A stretch of DNA of 64,000 bases from Planctomycetia bacterium. GTDB lineage: Bacteria > Planctomycetota > Planctomycetia > Gemmatales > Gemmataceae. The notes beneath the pieces are model-generated. The model ran no database searches and was not told where the DNA came from. It saw nothing but the letters and a program-made list of their open reading frames with translations. Made by a program: the position numbers and the translations under genes. This document shows, in pieces, positions 35,397-44,577 of the stretch; position 1 is the first letter of the stretch; the number at the start of each line of letters is the position of its first letter. Where the stretch lies: the NCBI GenBank assembly GCA_005808665.1, contig SYLG01000042.1:1-64000 (forward strand), read 5' to 3'.

Positions 35397-37193
35397 TTAT
35401 CTGGGGATCAAGCGGATTTGCCTTACATCCCCTACGGCGGGTCCTGGTTTGGATAGGGCTTTAAGATCGAGCCGTTTTCTCCCCGAGGTTTCGAGTGTAA
35501 TATTTCCAACCACAAAAGGCCGAAACACCTGAAACCCACCCGTTTCCACCACTTTGTGTTTGAGAGATTCATTCCCAATAGAAATCTCCAATTCCGCTCC
35601 ACCTGACCCATTACCACATCCCTGGAGGATTTCGACCTGATATTCGCCGGCTTTATCCAGAGTAAATTCCCACCAGGCCGCATCCTCCTTGACCACCCAA
35701 AAACCAAGGGTTTGTTTATGTGGCAAAGGTTCAAAGCGTAACATCGCCCCAGTGACCTCTGCCGTTTTCCCATGGAGAGTGATAATGCCGTTTTTTGAAG
35801 CTGGGTTAGGCAAGTATTTCGGATTGGGGCGCATCAACTGGACCTTGGCACTGTTTCGCCAATCGTTCAATTTTGCCGCCATGGCTTTCACCCGGATGGA
35901 TTCATCGAGTGCCAAGTTCCGGTTTTCGCTTGGGTCTTTCTCCAAATGGAAAAGTTCCCTGCGACCGGTTTCGTAAAACTCGATCAATTTCCATGGACCA
36001 TCCCGCCAAACGCCCCCGGGTCGACCACCTTGACCGGAATAATGGGGATAATGCCAAACCAGGTTTCGCAGGGGCAAATCCCCTTTGGTTCCCTGGAGGC
36101 CACCCAAAAGCGATATCCCATCTACTGCCGAGGGAACATGATTAATCCCTGCCAATTGTGCCAGGGTGGGAGTAAGATCTGGGCCCCAAACCTGTTGGCC
36201 AATTTGCTTGGGCTTACCCTGTTTGGGGGCATGAATGAGGAGGGGCACCCGAATGCCGCCTTCATATAGATAGCCTTTGCCTTCGCGAAAAGGGCCATTG
36301 AAGGTGGAAGGAGTGTTTGGCCCCTCGGTGGTGCATAGGCCACCATTATCCGAAGTAAAAACAATCACCGTCTCTTTGTCTATTCCCAATTGTTCCAAGG
36401 TTTCCCTTAATTGCCCAACTCCCTCGTCGATGGCGGCAATCATGGCAGCGTAAATCGCATTCGATTGCTTCCCGGGAGTTGGCTTGGTAGGGAACTTTGA
36501 AATCAGGTGGTCTTGGGCCTTTAGGGGTGTATGGGGTGCAAAATGGGATAAATAAAGGAAAAATGGCCGAGAATTGTCCAGCCGAATATGATCCTTTATG
36601 AGGCGTCTGGATTCTGCGTTGAGGCGATCTGTCAGGTATTCCCCGGGGGGGGCTTTTTCCAGACCCGGCATGAACATGCCGTTGGCCGATTGATAGGGGG
36701 CAAAATAGCTTCGGGGACTACCCGCTTGGTCCCCGGCAATGTTTACATCAAAACCATGATCGGTCGGTAAGGAACCCTTCCCCCCCAGGTGCCACTTACC
36801 CACATGGAATGTGGCATAACCCCGTTCTTGCAGCAGCCTGGGCAGGGAAACAATTCCCTTGGGCAATCCTTGGAGGTCCTCCGGTCGGAGGAGGGGTTGG
36901 CTGGGATTTGAAGGTTGACCCGGGATCCAATCGGTAACATGAATCCTCGCAGGATGCTGCCCGGTCAGGATTCCCGCCCGACTTGGTGAGCAAACGGGAC
37001 AAGCCGAATAGGCATTGGTAAACACGGCCGATTCTGCAGCCAGCTTGTCAAGATTGGGGGTTTTGTGAAAGGTGCTTCCCGAAAAACCCAAGTCCCTGGC
37101 ACCAAGGTCATCCGTTACGATGAGGACAATGTTGGGAGCTTTGGGCTGGGCGGCTTGATTCAAAAGTAGTGCCAACAAGAGTGCTTGGACCAT
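35397..37193 (-). CDS. secreted sulfatase (arylsulfatase family)
   Basis: A 598-residue protein with a short signal peptide. The metal-binding Asp pair is in IVTDDLGARDLG. The sulfatase signature C-S-P-S-R-A-G is at residues 68-74, where Cys68 is expected to become formylglycine. Further conserved segments are HVGKWHLGG and FTSDNGGL. It carries a C-terminal extension of about 120 residues with a beta-sandwich look (GEYQVEILQGCGNGSGG). Such enzymes remove sulfate from polysaccharides, a planctomycete hallmark. AAGGA precedes the ATG. The maturation enzyme is not in the window. Confidence 0.95.
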   Translation of the reverse strand: MVQALLLALLLNQAAQPKAPNIVLIVTDDLGARDLGFSGSTFHKTPNLDKLAAESAVFTNAYSACPVCSPSRAGILTGQHPARIHVTDWIPGQPSNPSQPLLRPEDLQGLPKGIVSLPRLLQERGYATFHVGKWHLGGKGSLPTDHGFDVNIAGDQAGSPRSYFAPYQSANGMFMPGLEKAPPGEYLTDRLNAESRRLIKDHIRLDNSRPFFLYLSHFAPHTPLKAQDHLISKFPTKPTPGKQSNAIYAAMIAAIDEGVGQLRETLEQLGIDKETVIVFTSDNGGLCTTEGPNTPSTFNGPFREGKGYLYEGGIRVPLLIHAPKQGKPKQIGQQVWGPDLTPTLAQLAGINHVPSAVDGISLLGGLQGTKGDLPLRNLVWHYPHYSGQGGRPGGVWRDGPWKLIEFYETGRRELFHLEKDPSENRNLALDESIRVKAMAAKLNDWRNSAKVQLMRPNPKYLPNPASKNGIITLHGKTAEVTGAMLRFEPLPHKQTLGFWVVKEDAAWWEFTLDKAGEYQVEILQGCGNGSGGAELEISIGNESLKHKVVETGGFQVFRPFVVGNITLETSGRKRLDLKALSKPGPAVGDVRQIRLIPR

Positions 37194-37290
37194 GGCAATA
37201 TTCCTTTATAAAAAATGGGCACCATCCCAAGGTGGAATGGCGCCCAATGGAAATCGGTTTAAGGGTCGGCCAGTAAAGGCCAAGCGTTAG

Positions 37291-38472
37291 CTACCCCTTC
37301 TTTTCCTTTTCCATTTCCGCCAAAAGTTCTTCCACTTTCTTTTCCAAAGCTTCGCCACGAAGATCCTTGGCTCGAATCACCCCTTTATGGTCGATGATGT
37401 ACATGGTGGGGTAATACCTGACACTCCAGTCTTTGAGGATGCCCTTTCGCTCGGCAAACCAATGGGTCCAAGGCATCTTTTCTTTTTCAAGAAATGAGGT
37501 CAGGGTTTCCTTTTTATCATCCCCGGAAATCGAGATCAGGGCAAATTTTTTGCCTTTGAGTTTTTCGACCATGGCTCGTTCATGAGGGATCATTGCTTTG
37601 CAAGGACCACACCAGGTCGCCCAAATGTCGAGGACAACCACTTTGCCCTTGTAGGCGGAAAGGGTGTCCATTTTGTCGCCTTCTATATTCAGGCAGGTAA
37701 CTTCCGGGGCGGCTTTGCCAATTCCAAGATAACGGGTTTCAAAAAGGGCGGCCTTTGCAGCAGCGCCAATAGTACCCCTTGGGGTTTTGACATCGGCATA
37801 TTCTTTTTCAAGATTTTCGTAAATCGCCTCGGATTTTTGGTTGATCTCGGCGACCTTTTTTTCTCCAAGACCGGGACGGTTGGCCGAGTTTTTCAGGTTT
37901 TCTGCAACGGCCAGCCAGGCCTGACCGGACACTGCTTTATCCTTGGCATTTGTGGCAATATTTTCCAGGGTTTTGGGGCCATTGGGGCTTGAAGCAATCA
38001 TGGCGAAGGCATTTACAATCTTGGGATTATCGGAATGGTTAGCCACCACCAAACCAAGAGCCTCCTTGGCAATGTCGGGGCTTTTCGGATTCGCCATACT
38101 CATGGCAAACATCAGGGAATCAAAATTTCCCGGATCCTTGATGGCCAATTTCTTACCCAAATCGAGGGCTTTTTGGGCGATTTCACTACGAGGGATATTG
38201 TTGAGTTTTTCCTGGGTTTGTGGGACCAATGCCTGTCGATCGGCGGGTTTGGCCTGGGAATACTCCTTCATGGCTTCCTGGTGAAACTTGTTGTACTCTG
38301 CCTGGATTTTGGCCAATTCCTTTTGTCCCTCGCTCAGCTCCACTTTCGGCCTGGCTCCTGGAGCGGTGATTTTTTTGGCGGGTACCGCCGGTTTCTGTTT
38401 TTGATCACCCTCTTGGGCCACCAGGGGGAGGGACAGTGCCACAACCGCCAAGCCGCTAATCCACTTGCTCAT
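37291..38472 (-). CDS. TlpA-like thioredoxin-domain protein
   Basis: A 393-residue exported protein. It has a signal peptide (WISGLAVVALSLPLVAQ), an Ala/Lys-rich helical segment of about 200 residues and a C-terminal TlpA/AhpC-type thioredoxin domain. That domain carries Cys288 and Cys291 in IWATWCGPCKAM. It probably reduces or oxidises periplasmic proteins. The helical part resembles tetratricopeptide-like packing but no repeat could be confirmed. AAAGGAG lies seven bases before the ATG at 38472. The gene follows tpiA closely and is the last of the aromatic/tpi gene series. Confidence 0.88.
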   Translation of the reverse strand: MSKWISGLAVVALSLPLVAQEGDQKQKPAVPAKKITAPGARPKVELSEGQKELAKIQAEYNKFHQEAMKEYSQAKPADRQALVPQTQEKLNNIPRSEIAQKALDLGKKLAIKDPGNFDSLMFAMSMANPKSPDIAKEALGLVVANHSDNPKIVNAFAMIASSPNGPKTLENIATNAKDKAVSGQAWLAVAENLKNSANRPGLGEKKVAEINQKSEAIYENLEKEYADVKTPRGTIGAAAKAALFETRYLGIGKAAPEVTCLNIEGDKMDTLSAYKGKVVVLDIWATWCGPCKAMIPHERAMVEKLKGKKFALISISGDDKKETLTSFLEKEKMPWTHWFAERKGILKDWSVRYYPTMYIIDHKGVIRAKDLRGEALEKKVEELLAEMEKEKKG

Positions 38473-38532
38473 CGGAAAACTCCTTTGTGAATAGAAATGG
38501 AACCAATAGATCAATTCGGATGCCAAACAGGG

Positions 38533-39285
38533 TTAAGCCCCGGCGGCCACAATCTGAAGGAAGCCTTTGCCATCAAGGGCTGCCCCACCAACCAAACCGC
38601 CATCAACATCAGGTTGGCCAAAAAGCGTTGCCGCATTATCAGCCTTCACGCTACCACCATACAGGATGACCAGGTTTTGGGAAAGGGACAAACCATATTT
38701 CTCGGCAATTAAGCCTCTCAAAAAGGCGTGTGCTTCCTGAGCCTGATCGGGAGTGGCGTTAACTCCTGTGCCAATTGCCCAAACCGGTTCATAGGCGATT
38801 ACCACCCGGGAAAGGTTTGGGGCATCAATGGATTGAAGAGAACCTAAAATTTGCGTTCTTAGGACCTCAAAGGTTTTGCCCGCTTGCCGTTCCTGAAGGG
38901 TTTCCCCCACACAAACAATGGGTTCCAAACCATTTTCCAAGGCAATCTTTGCCTTTTTGGAGACCGATTCATCGGTTTCGCCAAAAAACTGTCGGCGCTC
39001 GGAATGGCCCAAAATGACTAAACCACAGCCAATGTCCTTTAGCATGGCCGGGCTGTTTTCTCCGGTGAAGGCCCCCGCATTGGTGAGGTAGGCATTTTGA
39101 CCTCCCAGTTCCACCCTGGACCCGGCCAAGACGGCCGCAACCGCCTCGAGGTAAACAGCTGGGGGACAAACCGCCACCCTGGCCCCAACGGTTCCGGCAC
39201 CCGCCGCCACCGTTTTAGCCAGTTCTATTGCGGTGGCCCGATTCGTGTTCATCTTCCAATTGCCTGCTACAAACTTTCTACGCAT
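38533..39285 (-). CDS. tpiA: triose-phosphate isomerase
   Basis: TpiA interconverts dihydroxyacetone phosphate and glyceraldehyde 3-phosphate. The 250-residue barrel shows FVAGNWKMN (active-site Lys), GHSERRQFFGE (catalytic His), AYEPVWAIGTG (catalytic Glu) and the loop-6 to loop-8 stretch LYGGSVKADNA. The ATG at 39285 starts RRKFVAGN, matching the family, whereas the open frame begins earlier. It is placed between aroF and the TlpA-like gene on the minus strand. Confidence 0.96.
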   Translation of the reverse strand: MRRKFVAGNWKMNTNRATAIELAKTVAAGAGTVGARVAVCPPAVYLEAVAAVLAGSRVELGGQNAYLTNAGAFTGENSPAMLKDIGCGLVILGHSERRQFFGETDESVSKKAKIALENGLEPIVCVGETLQERQAGKTFEVLRTQILGSLQSIDAPNLSRVVIAYEPVWAIGTGVNATPDQAQEAHAFLRGLIAEKYGLSLSQNLVILYGGSVKADNAATLFGQPDVDGGLVGGAALDGKGFLQIVAAGA

Positions 39286-39328
39286 AACCCCGGTTTTCCT
39301 TTCAATCCTGTTCGTTTTCAAAATCGAG

Positions 39329-40363
39329 TTACCGAAACGACCTTCCCATTACGGCCGCCAATTTTTCCAATTCTTCCGTCAATTGTGCAAACTGGGAGGG
39401 CAAGAGGGCTTGAGGACCGTCGGATAAGGCTTTTTCAGGACAGGAGTGAACCTCAATATGGACCCCATCGGCCCCGGCAGCCACCGATGCCCTTGCCATG
39501 GCTGGGATGAGGTCAGGCCTGCCTGTTGCATGGCTTGGATCCACGATAATGGGAAGATGGCATTGGCCCTTTACATTGGGAACCGAGGCCAAGTCGAGCA
39601 TATTACGGGTCGATTCCTCGAAACTGCGGACGCCCCTTTCACAAAGAACAACCTGAGAGTTGCCCTCGGAAAGGATATATTCCGCAGACATGAGTAGGTC
39701 CTTTACGGATGCGGAAAGGCCCCGTTTAAGGAGGACAGGCTTACGGGTTTGACCAACCTCTTTGAGGAGGTCAAAGTTCTGCATATTCCTGGCTCCAATT
39801 TGAAGCATATCGGTATGTCGAACAATGACATCGACTTGCCTTGGGTCCATTACCTCGGTAACCACAGCCATCCCATGGGCATGGCCAATATCTTTCAGGA
39901 GCTTTAAGCCAGGTTCACCCATTCCTTGAAAGGAATAGGGGCTGGTTCGTGGCTTGAAGGCGCCCCCACGCAGAATATTGGCACCTGCCGCCCGAATAGC
40001 TTTGGCGATTTCCGCCAAAATGTCCTCGGACTCGATGGCGCAAGGCCCGGCAATTAATGCCAAATGTCCGCCACCAATTTTTACCGGAGGAGACCCGGGT
40101 GCCCCGGAAACCTCTACAACCGTGTCCGTTTTCTTCATTTGGCGGCTGGCCAATTTGAAGGGTTTTAGAATGGGAATGACCTGTTCCACACCAGGAATGG
40201 CGGCCAAGGGTTGGGTTTGAAGTCGGGTTTCGTCGCCGATAACCCCAATGATGGACCTTTGCTCCCCTTGGGATAGGTGGGGCTTGAGACCAAGCTCCTG
40301 AATGCGTTGGCAAATATGGTCGATTTGCTCCCTGGTGGAATCCGGAGCCACAACAATGATCAT
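39329..40363 (-). CDS. aroF: 3-deoxy-7-phosphoheptulonate synthase (beta-type)
   Basis: Condenses phosphoenolpyruvate and erythrose 4-phosphate, the first step of the shikimate route. The 344-residue protein has an N-terminal ferredoxin-like regulatory domain ([20 protein letters not shown], about 1-70) and the barrel: [49 protein letters not shown] and DPSHATGR. This is the AroA-type/Thermotoga-like class, with a regulatory N-domain rather than a fused chorismate mutase. It follows pheA by about 100 bases. Confidence 0.95.
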   Translation of the reverse strand: MIIVVAPDSTREQIDHICQRIQELGLKPHLSQGEQRSIIGVIGDETRLQTQPLAAIPGVEQVIPILKPFKLASRQMKKTDTVVEVSGAPGSPPVKIGGGHLALIAGPCAIESEDILAEIAKAIRAAGANILRGGAFKPRTSPYSFQGMGEPGLKLLKDIGHAHGMAVVTEVMDPRQVDVIVRHTDMLQIGARNMQNFDLLKEVGQTRKPVLLKRGLSASVKDLLMSAEYILSEGNSQVVLCERGVRSFEESTRNMLDLASVPNVKGQCHLPIIVDPSHATGRPDLIPAMARASVAAGADGVHIEVHSCPEKALSDGPQALLPSQFAQLTEELEKLAAVMGRSFR

Positions 40364-40462
40364 GTCGAATGTACCTTATTCTTTGCTTTATGCGTGGATT
40401 CCCAATGGTCTTGTTGGAATCCACCCTTTGCTTATCTTATAGCGGAAAACCCAGCCCGCCTT

Positions 40463-41623
40463 TCAGGCTTGGATACGGGCAAAAGGGTACGACCCCAGGA
40501 TATGCATCTCTTTGCAGTAGGATTCCAAGGTTTTAAGCGTTTTGGCAATTTTGGCGTCTTCCTGATGTCCCTCAAAATCCACGAAGAAAATGTATTCCTG
40601 TTTATCCCCTTTGGCCGTCCTGGCAGGAAAGGACTCAATCCAGGTCAGGTTGACCTTGGCGGAACGGAAAATTTCGAGGGCCTCTACCAAAGAACCTGGG
40701 TTGTGGGGTACACGAAAGATTACCGAAGTTTTGTCATTTCCTGTTCGCGAACATTTGTGGTTTCCTATCACTGCAAACCGGGTTTCGTTATCCGGCTGGT
40801 CCTCGATGTCTGAAAACAGAATCCGCAGGCCATAATAGACAGCGGCTTCACGACTTGCGACGGCGGCTGCCCCTGGTTCTTTTTGCGCCAACTCCGCAGC
40901 AATGGCGGTGGAGCTGACATCCTTTAAAACCGCTTGGGGGGCATTTTTGGCAAGCCAATTGCGGCATTGGGAAAGGGCCTGGGGCTTGGAATAAACCCGG
41001 CGTATTTCATGAGGTTCACAACGGGCCAACAGGTTGTGGTGTACATTCAGGCGAATTTCCGCACAAATGATCATCTGAGACATTCGCAAAAACATATCCA
41101 GAGTGTCGGTAACCCTACCGTCTGTTGAGTTTTCCACCGGCACCACGCCAAAGTCGGAATGGCCCCTGTTAACCGATTCGAAGACAGCGGCAATGGATCC
41201 TACGGGCACAAACTCAACGGCAGTCCCAAACCGTTCCACAGCCGCAATGTGACTGAAACTGTATTCAGGGCCAAGGAAAGCAACTTTATGAATCTTTTGC
41301 AGGGCCCGTGTTCCTGACATCAGCTCACGAAAAATGGCCCGGATGGTGGCTTGTCCCAAGGATCCCTCAAGTTTCTTGTGAACATCAAGGACATTGGAAA
41401 GGACCTCCTCTTCACGGGCGGGGTTGAAGATTTCCTCGCCGGCGGCGGCCTTGATTTGACCAATTTCTGCAGCAAGCTGGGCCCGTTCATTTATGGATTT
41501 GATGATTTGGTGGTCCAACTTGTCAATCTTTTCCCTTGCCGCTTTCAAGTGGGCAAGCGATTTGGCTGGAATTCCTGGGGAGGGAGATTCCGTGGATTTT
41601 TCGTTTTCTGGTTTGCGAGCCAT
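40463..41623 (-). CDS. pheA: chorismate mutase / prephenate dehydratase (P-protein)
   Basis: Bifunctional enzyme of phenylalanine synthesis. The N-terminal chorismate mutase domain (about residues 25-110 from the chosen start) has AHLKAAREKIDKLDHQIIKSINERAQLA. The prephenate dehydratase domain has VAFLGPEYSFSHIAAVERFG and GVVPVENSTDGRVTDTLDM. A C-terminal ACT domain follows (IFRVPHNPGSLVEALEIF). The open frame begins at 41704, but the ATG at 41623 is the better candidate because the residues before it lack family similarity. With aroF next to it, the two form an aromatic amino acid unit. Confidence 0.95.
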   Translation of the reverse strand: MARKPENEKSTESPSPGIPAKSLAHLKAAREKIDKLDHQIIKSINERAQLAAEIGQIKAAAGEEIFNPAREEEVLSNVLDVHKKLEGSLGQATIRAIFRELMSGTRALQKIHKVAFLGPEYSFSHIAAVERFGTAVEFVPVGSIAAVFESVNRGHSDFGVVPVENSTDGRVTDTLDMFLRMSQMIICAEIRLNVHHNLLARCEPHEIRRVYSKPQALSQCRNWLAKNAPQAVLKDVSSTAIAAELAQKEPGAAAVASREAAVYYGLRILFSDIEDQPDNETRFAVIGNHKCSRTGNDKTSVIFRVPHNPGSLVEALEIFRSAKVNLTWIESFPARTAKGDKQEYIFFVDFEGHQEDAKIAKTLKTLESYCKEMHILGSYPFARIQA

Positions 41624-42107
41624 AACAATGTTGCCCTTGGGGACCTGGCCTGCGACAGCTATTTTGGGAGGAAAAACCTTGACCTTACCTGGAGCCCGAG
41701 TCATCCCTGGATTGGGCCAAAACCCCGGGTTAGGAACAAAATTTTAGATTGAATTAGGGATGGGACCCTAAGGCGTCCACAAAAGGGAGAAGATGGAGAA
41801 TAAAATGTTGAAGTATGGAACCAAGGTAGGGCAATAAAGCAAAATTGGACCTGCCAAAGTGGCACGAAAGGATCTTCAGGGTGAAAAATCGAGCCCTTTT
41901 GGGCGATATAAAGCATTCAAAATGAAAGCATTAGGCATTTTTTTTGTTTTTTCGTGACTCGGCATGAATTCTGCTTGAAACAATCCTGTCAATCTCAATC
42001 CGGTTGTCCTGGGACCCCGATTTGAGTCCGTCTTGGGTGGAATCGCGAATTGACTCAAGGAAAATGGGACGGTTCATTGGCAATGGATTTGGGACAAGGA
42101 GCTTACA
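41624..42107. other. divergent intergenic region between pheA and dnaK
   Basis: About 480 bases with the promoters of both genes. I found no CIRCE inverted repeat (TTAGCACTC / GAGTGCTAA). A short hairpin with stem GCCC (41893-41896) and GGGC (41901-41904) around TTTT lies 200 bases before dnaK. No coding sequence stands out. Confidence 0.5.
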
Positions 42108-44069
42108 ATGGCTGAAGAAAAGATCATCGGTATCGACTTGGGGACCACCAATTCCGTGGTAGCGGTTATGGAAGGTGGCGAGGTTAAAGTGATCGCCAAC
42201 CAGGACGGAAACCGGATCACCCCCTCTGTCGTGGCATTTACGGACAAGGGCGACCGGTTGGTGGGAGACCAAGCCAAGCGTCAGTCGGTCACCAACCCTC
42301 GGCGAACGGTGTATTCCATTAAAAGGTTCATGGGGCGCCGTCGCAAAGAGGTGAGCTCCGAGGAGACTCTGGTACCCTATAAGGTCGTTGGGGGCCCGGA
42401 TGACCTCACCAAGGTGGAAATTGACGGCAAGGATTTCACTCCGGCCGAAATCTCCGCCATGATCTTGCGCAAGTTGAAGGAAGCGGCGGAAGCGTATTTG
42501 GGACATACGGTTCGGAAAGCTGTAATTACGGTTCCAGCCTATTTCAACGATGCCCAACGGCAAGCGACAATCGAAGCCGCACAAATTGCTGGTTTTGACA
42601 CAGAATGGGAAATTGAAGATCCAGGAACAGGCAAGAAAACGCGCCAACGAATGCGGATTATCAATGAACCCACCGCCGCAAGCCTTGCTTATGGCATGGA
42701 CAAGAAAACCAATGAAAAGATCGCTGTTTTTGACTTGGGGGGCGGCACTTTCGACCTTTCCATCCTTGATGTTGGGGATGGGGTGTTCAAAGTTGAATCC
42801 ACCAACGGAGACACCCACCTTGGCGGTGACGACTTTGACCAGGTAATTATCAACTATATTGCCCAGGAATTTCAAAAAGAAAACGGTATCGACCTCCGTA
42901 AGGATCAGATGGCCCTTCAGCGTCTCAAGGAAGCTGCCGAACGCGCCAAGAAGGACCTTTCGGGCCAAACCAATACAGACATCAACCTGCCCTTCATAAC
43001 GGCGGACGCATCGGGCCCCAAACATTTGACACTTAATTTGACCAGGGCCAAACTGGAACAGATTTGTGAAAGACTGATCGAACAGTGCAAGGGTCCCGTA
43101 CTCAGGGCCCTGGATGATGCCAAACTCAAACCTTCTGAAATTGATCAGGTGGTTTTGGTGGGCGGCATGACCAGGATGCCCAGGGTTCAACAGCTGGTTA
43201 AGGAAATATTTGGCAAGGAAGGGCACAGGGGAGTGAATCCCGACGAGGTGGTCGCCATCGGAGCAGCCATCCAGGGAGCCCAGCTTTTGTTAGGTTCCAA
43301 ATCTGAAGTCCTTCTCGTCGATGTGACACCGCTATCCCTTGGCTTGGAAACCATGGGGGGCCGACTGACCCGGTTGGTGGAGAGAAACACCTCGATTCCG
43401 GTGGAAAAGAAGCAAATTTTCTCCACCGCATCGGACAACCAGACGGCGGTTACCATCTCGATTTATCAGGGTGAATCCGAATTGGCCAAGAGTGGCTCAA
43501 ACCGGCTGCTTGGGGAGTTTAACCTTGAAGGCATTGGTGCTGCCCCCCGTGGCGAACCGCAAATTGAAGTAACCTTTTCGCTCGATGCCAATGGCATCCT
43601 TAAGGTAAGTGCAAAGGACATGGCAACCGGCAAAGAAGCCAAGGTGGAGATTAAAGGATCGTCTGGCCTCTCCAAGGATGATGTGGACCGGATGCGGAAA
43701 GATGCCGAGGCAAATTCCGCCGACGAGAAACGCAAAATTGAGTTGATCGACGCCAGGAATGAGGCCGATAATACGACCCATCGGGTTGAGAAACTCATCA
43801 AGGAGCAAGGCTCCAAGTTTGGTGAGGCAAGCCAGGGTGCCCTGAAGGCGGCCATCGACAAGGTCCGTGATGCCAGCAAAGGCGATAACGCCGAGGCCAT
43901 CAAACGAGCCTCGGGAGAATTGCAGGAGGCGTTTAATGCGGCCTTACAGCATTCCAATGTTTCGGGAGGTCCGGAAGCGGGCCCAAATCCTTCAGCGGAT
44001 CCTGGCCAATCCTCCAAGGGAAATGGTGGCGATGATGTCATTGATGCAGAGTTCGAAGTGAAGAAATAA
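42108..44069 (+). CDS. dnaK: chaperone DnaK (Hsp70)
   Basis: The 653-residue Hsp70 has the ATPase domain with [38 protein letters not shown] and [17 protein letters not shown]. The substrate-binding beta domain follows, then a C-terminal helical lid ending in a Gly/Pro/Ser-rich tail and [11 protein letters not shown]. It assists folding and refolding together with DnaJ and GrpE. AAGGAG lies about seven bases before the ATG. No grpE or dnaJ is adjacent, and the gene is followed by its own terminator, so it appears to be monocistronic here. Confidence 0.98.
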   Translation: MAEEKIIGIDLGTTNSVVAVMEGGEVKVIANQDGNRITPSVVAFTDKGDRLVGDQAKRQSVTNPRRTVYSIKRFMGRRRKEVSSEETLVPYKVVGGPDDLTKVEIDGKDFTPAEISAMILRKLKEAAEAYLGHTVRKAVITVPAYFNDAQRQATIEAAQIAGFDTEWEIEDPGTGKKTRQRMRIINEPTAASLAYGMDKKTNEKIAVFDLGGGTFDLSILDVGDGVFKVESTNGDTHLGGDDFDQVIINYIAQEFQKENGIDLRKDQMALQRLKEAAERAKKDLSGQTNTDINLPFITADASGPKHLTLNLTRAKLEQICERLIEQCKGPVLRALDDAKLKPSEIDQVVLVGGMTRMPRVQQLVKEIFGKEGHRGVNPDEVVAIGAAIQGAQLLLGSKSEVLLVDVTPLSLGLETMGGRLTRLVERNTSIPVEKKQIFSTASDNQTAVTISIYQGESELAKSGSNRLLGEFNLEGIGAAPRGEPQIEVTFSLDANGILKVSAKDMATGKEAKVEIKGSSGLSKDDVDRMRKDAEANSADEKRKIELIDARNEADNTTHRVEKLIKEQGSKFGEASQGALKAAIDKVRDASKGDNAEAIKRASGELQEAFNAALQHSNVSGGPEAGPNPSADPGQSSKGNGGDDVIDAEFEVKK

Positions 44070-44091
44070 CCCAAACTTTGCGTTTGAAACG

Positions 44092-44133
44092 GGCGTTTCC
44101 CTTCCTGAATAAAAGGTGGGAAACGCCTTTTTT
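44092..44133 (+). terminator. intrinsic terminator of dnaK
   Basis: GGCGTTTCCC (44092-44101) and GGGAAACGCC (44118-44127) form a perfect 10 bp stem with a 16-base loop, followed at once by TTTTTT. It lies 22 bases after the dnaK stop codon and separates dnaK from the next gene. Confidence 0.9.
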
Positions 44134-44199
44134 ATTGCCATGAATCTCCTATCCCTTTCCTTGGTAACCATGGGGTCAAAAACATAAAAGGAGCCACAT

Positions 44200-44472
44200 T
44201 TGCGCTACTTTAAACTTCCATTGATTGTTACAGGGATTGTCATGGTTTTGGTGGTGGCGGCCGGGATTGGCGGGATTTTATATATCGATAAACATGCAAA
44301 AAGTGATGCTGAAAAAAAGGCAAGGGGCGACAAACTTGGTTATGGTATTGGAACCTTTGCAGGCATTTTGATAGCCCCGTTTTGGCTTTTTGCCGCAGCA
44401 AAAATGGGTAAGGAACGAAAAATAACCCTGGAAAATGCAAAAACCAAAGGAACAACCAATAAAAATAAATGA
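44200..44472 (+). CDS. small membrane protein of unknown function
   Basis: A 90-residue protein with two membrane helices (about 7-28 and 48-66) and a basic C-terminus rich in Lys and Asn. The start is TTG; AAAGGAG six bases upstream fixes it and no ATG is available near. No family is recognised. It follows the dnaK terminator and precedes a structured intergenic element. Confidence 0.6.
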   Translation: MRYFKLPLIVTGIVMVLVVAAGIGGILYIDKHAKSDAEKKARGDKLGYGIGTFAGILIAPFWLFAAAKMGKERKITLENAKTKGTTNKNK

Positions 44473-44476
44473 CCTG

Positions 44477-44542
44477 GTACAGGCTACAGTAAATACCTTG
44501 TCAACCAAGGGTTTGGAGTAGCTTGTACTGGCTTGGTTTTTT
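44477..44542 (+). terminator. nested hairpin with downstream T run
   Basis: GTACAGGCTAC (44477-44487) pairs with GTAGCTTGTAC (44518-44528), ten Watson-Crick pairs and one G-U. Inside the loop CCTTG (44496-44500) pairs with CAAGG (44506-44510). TTTTTT follows at 44537-44542. Its position right after the small membrane gene suggests a terminator. The long branched stem could also be a regulatory leader of the YidR-like gene, whose first codon follows within 50 bases. Confidence 0.55.
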
Positions 44543-44577
44543 GCCTAAATGGGAATCGTTCCTTGGCACTCCATTCG

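Noticed and set aside
41705-42107. CIRCE element upstream of dnaK
   Set aside because: No TTAGCACTC / GAGTGCTAA inverted repeat was seen.
41931-43226. 431-codon open frame antisense to dnaK
   Set aside because: It lies opposite a strongly supported dnaK, has no recognised domain and reads like a mirror of dnaK codon bias.
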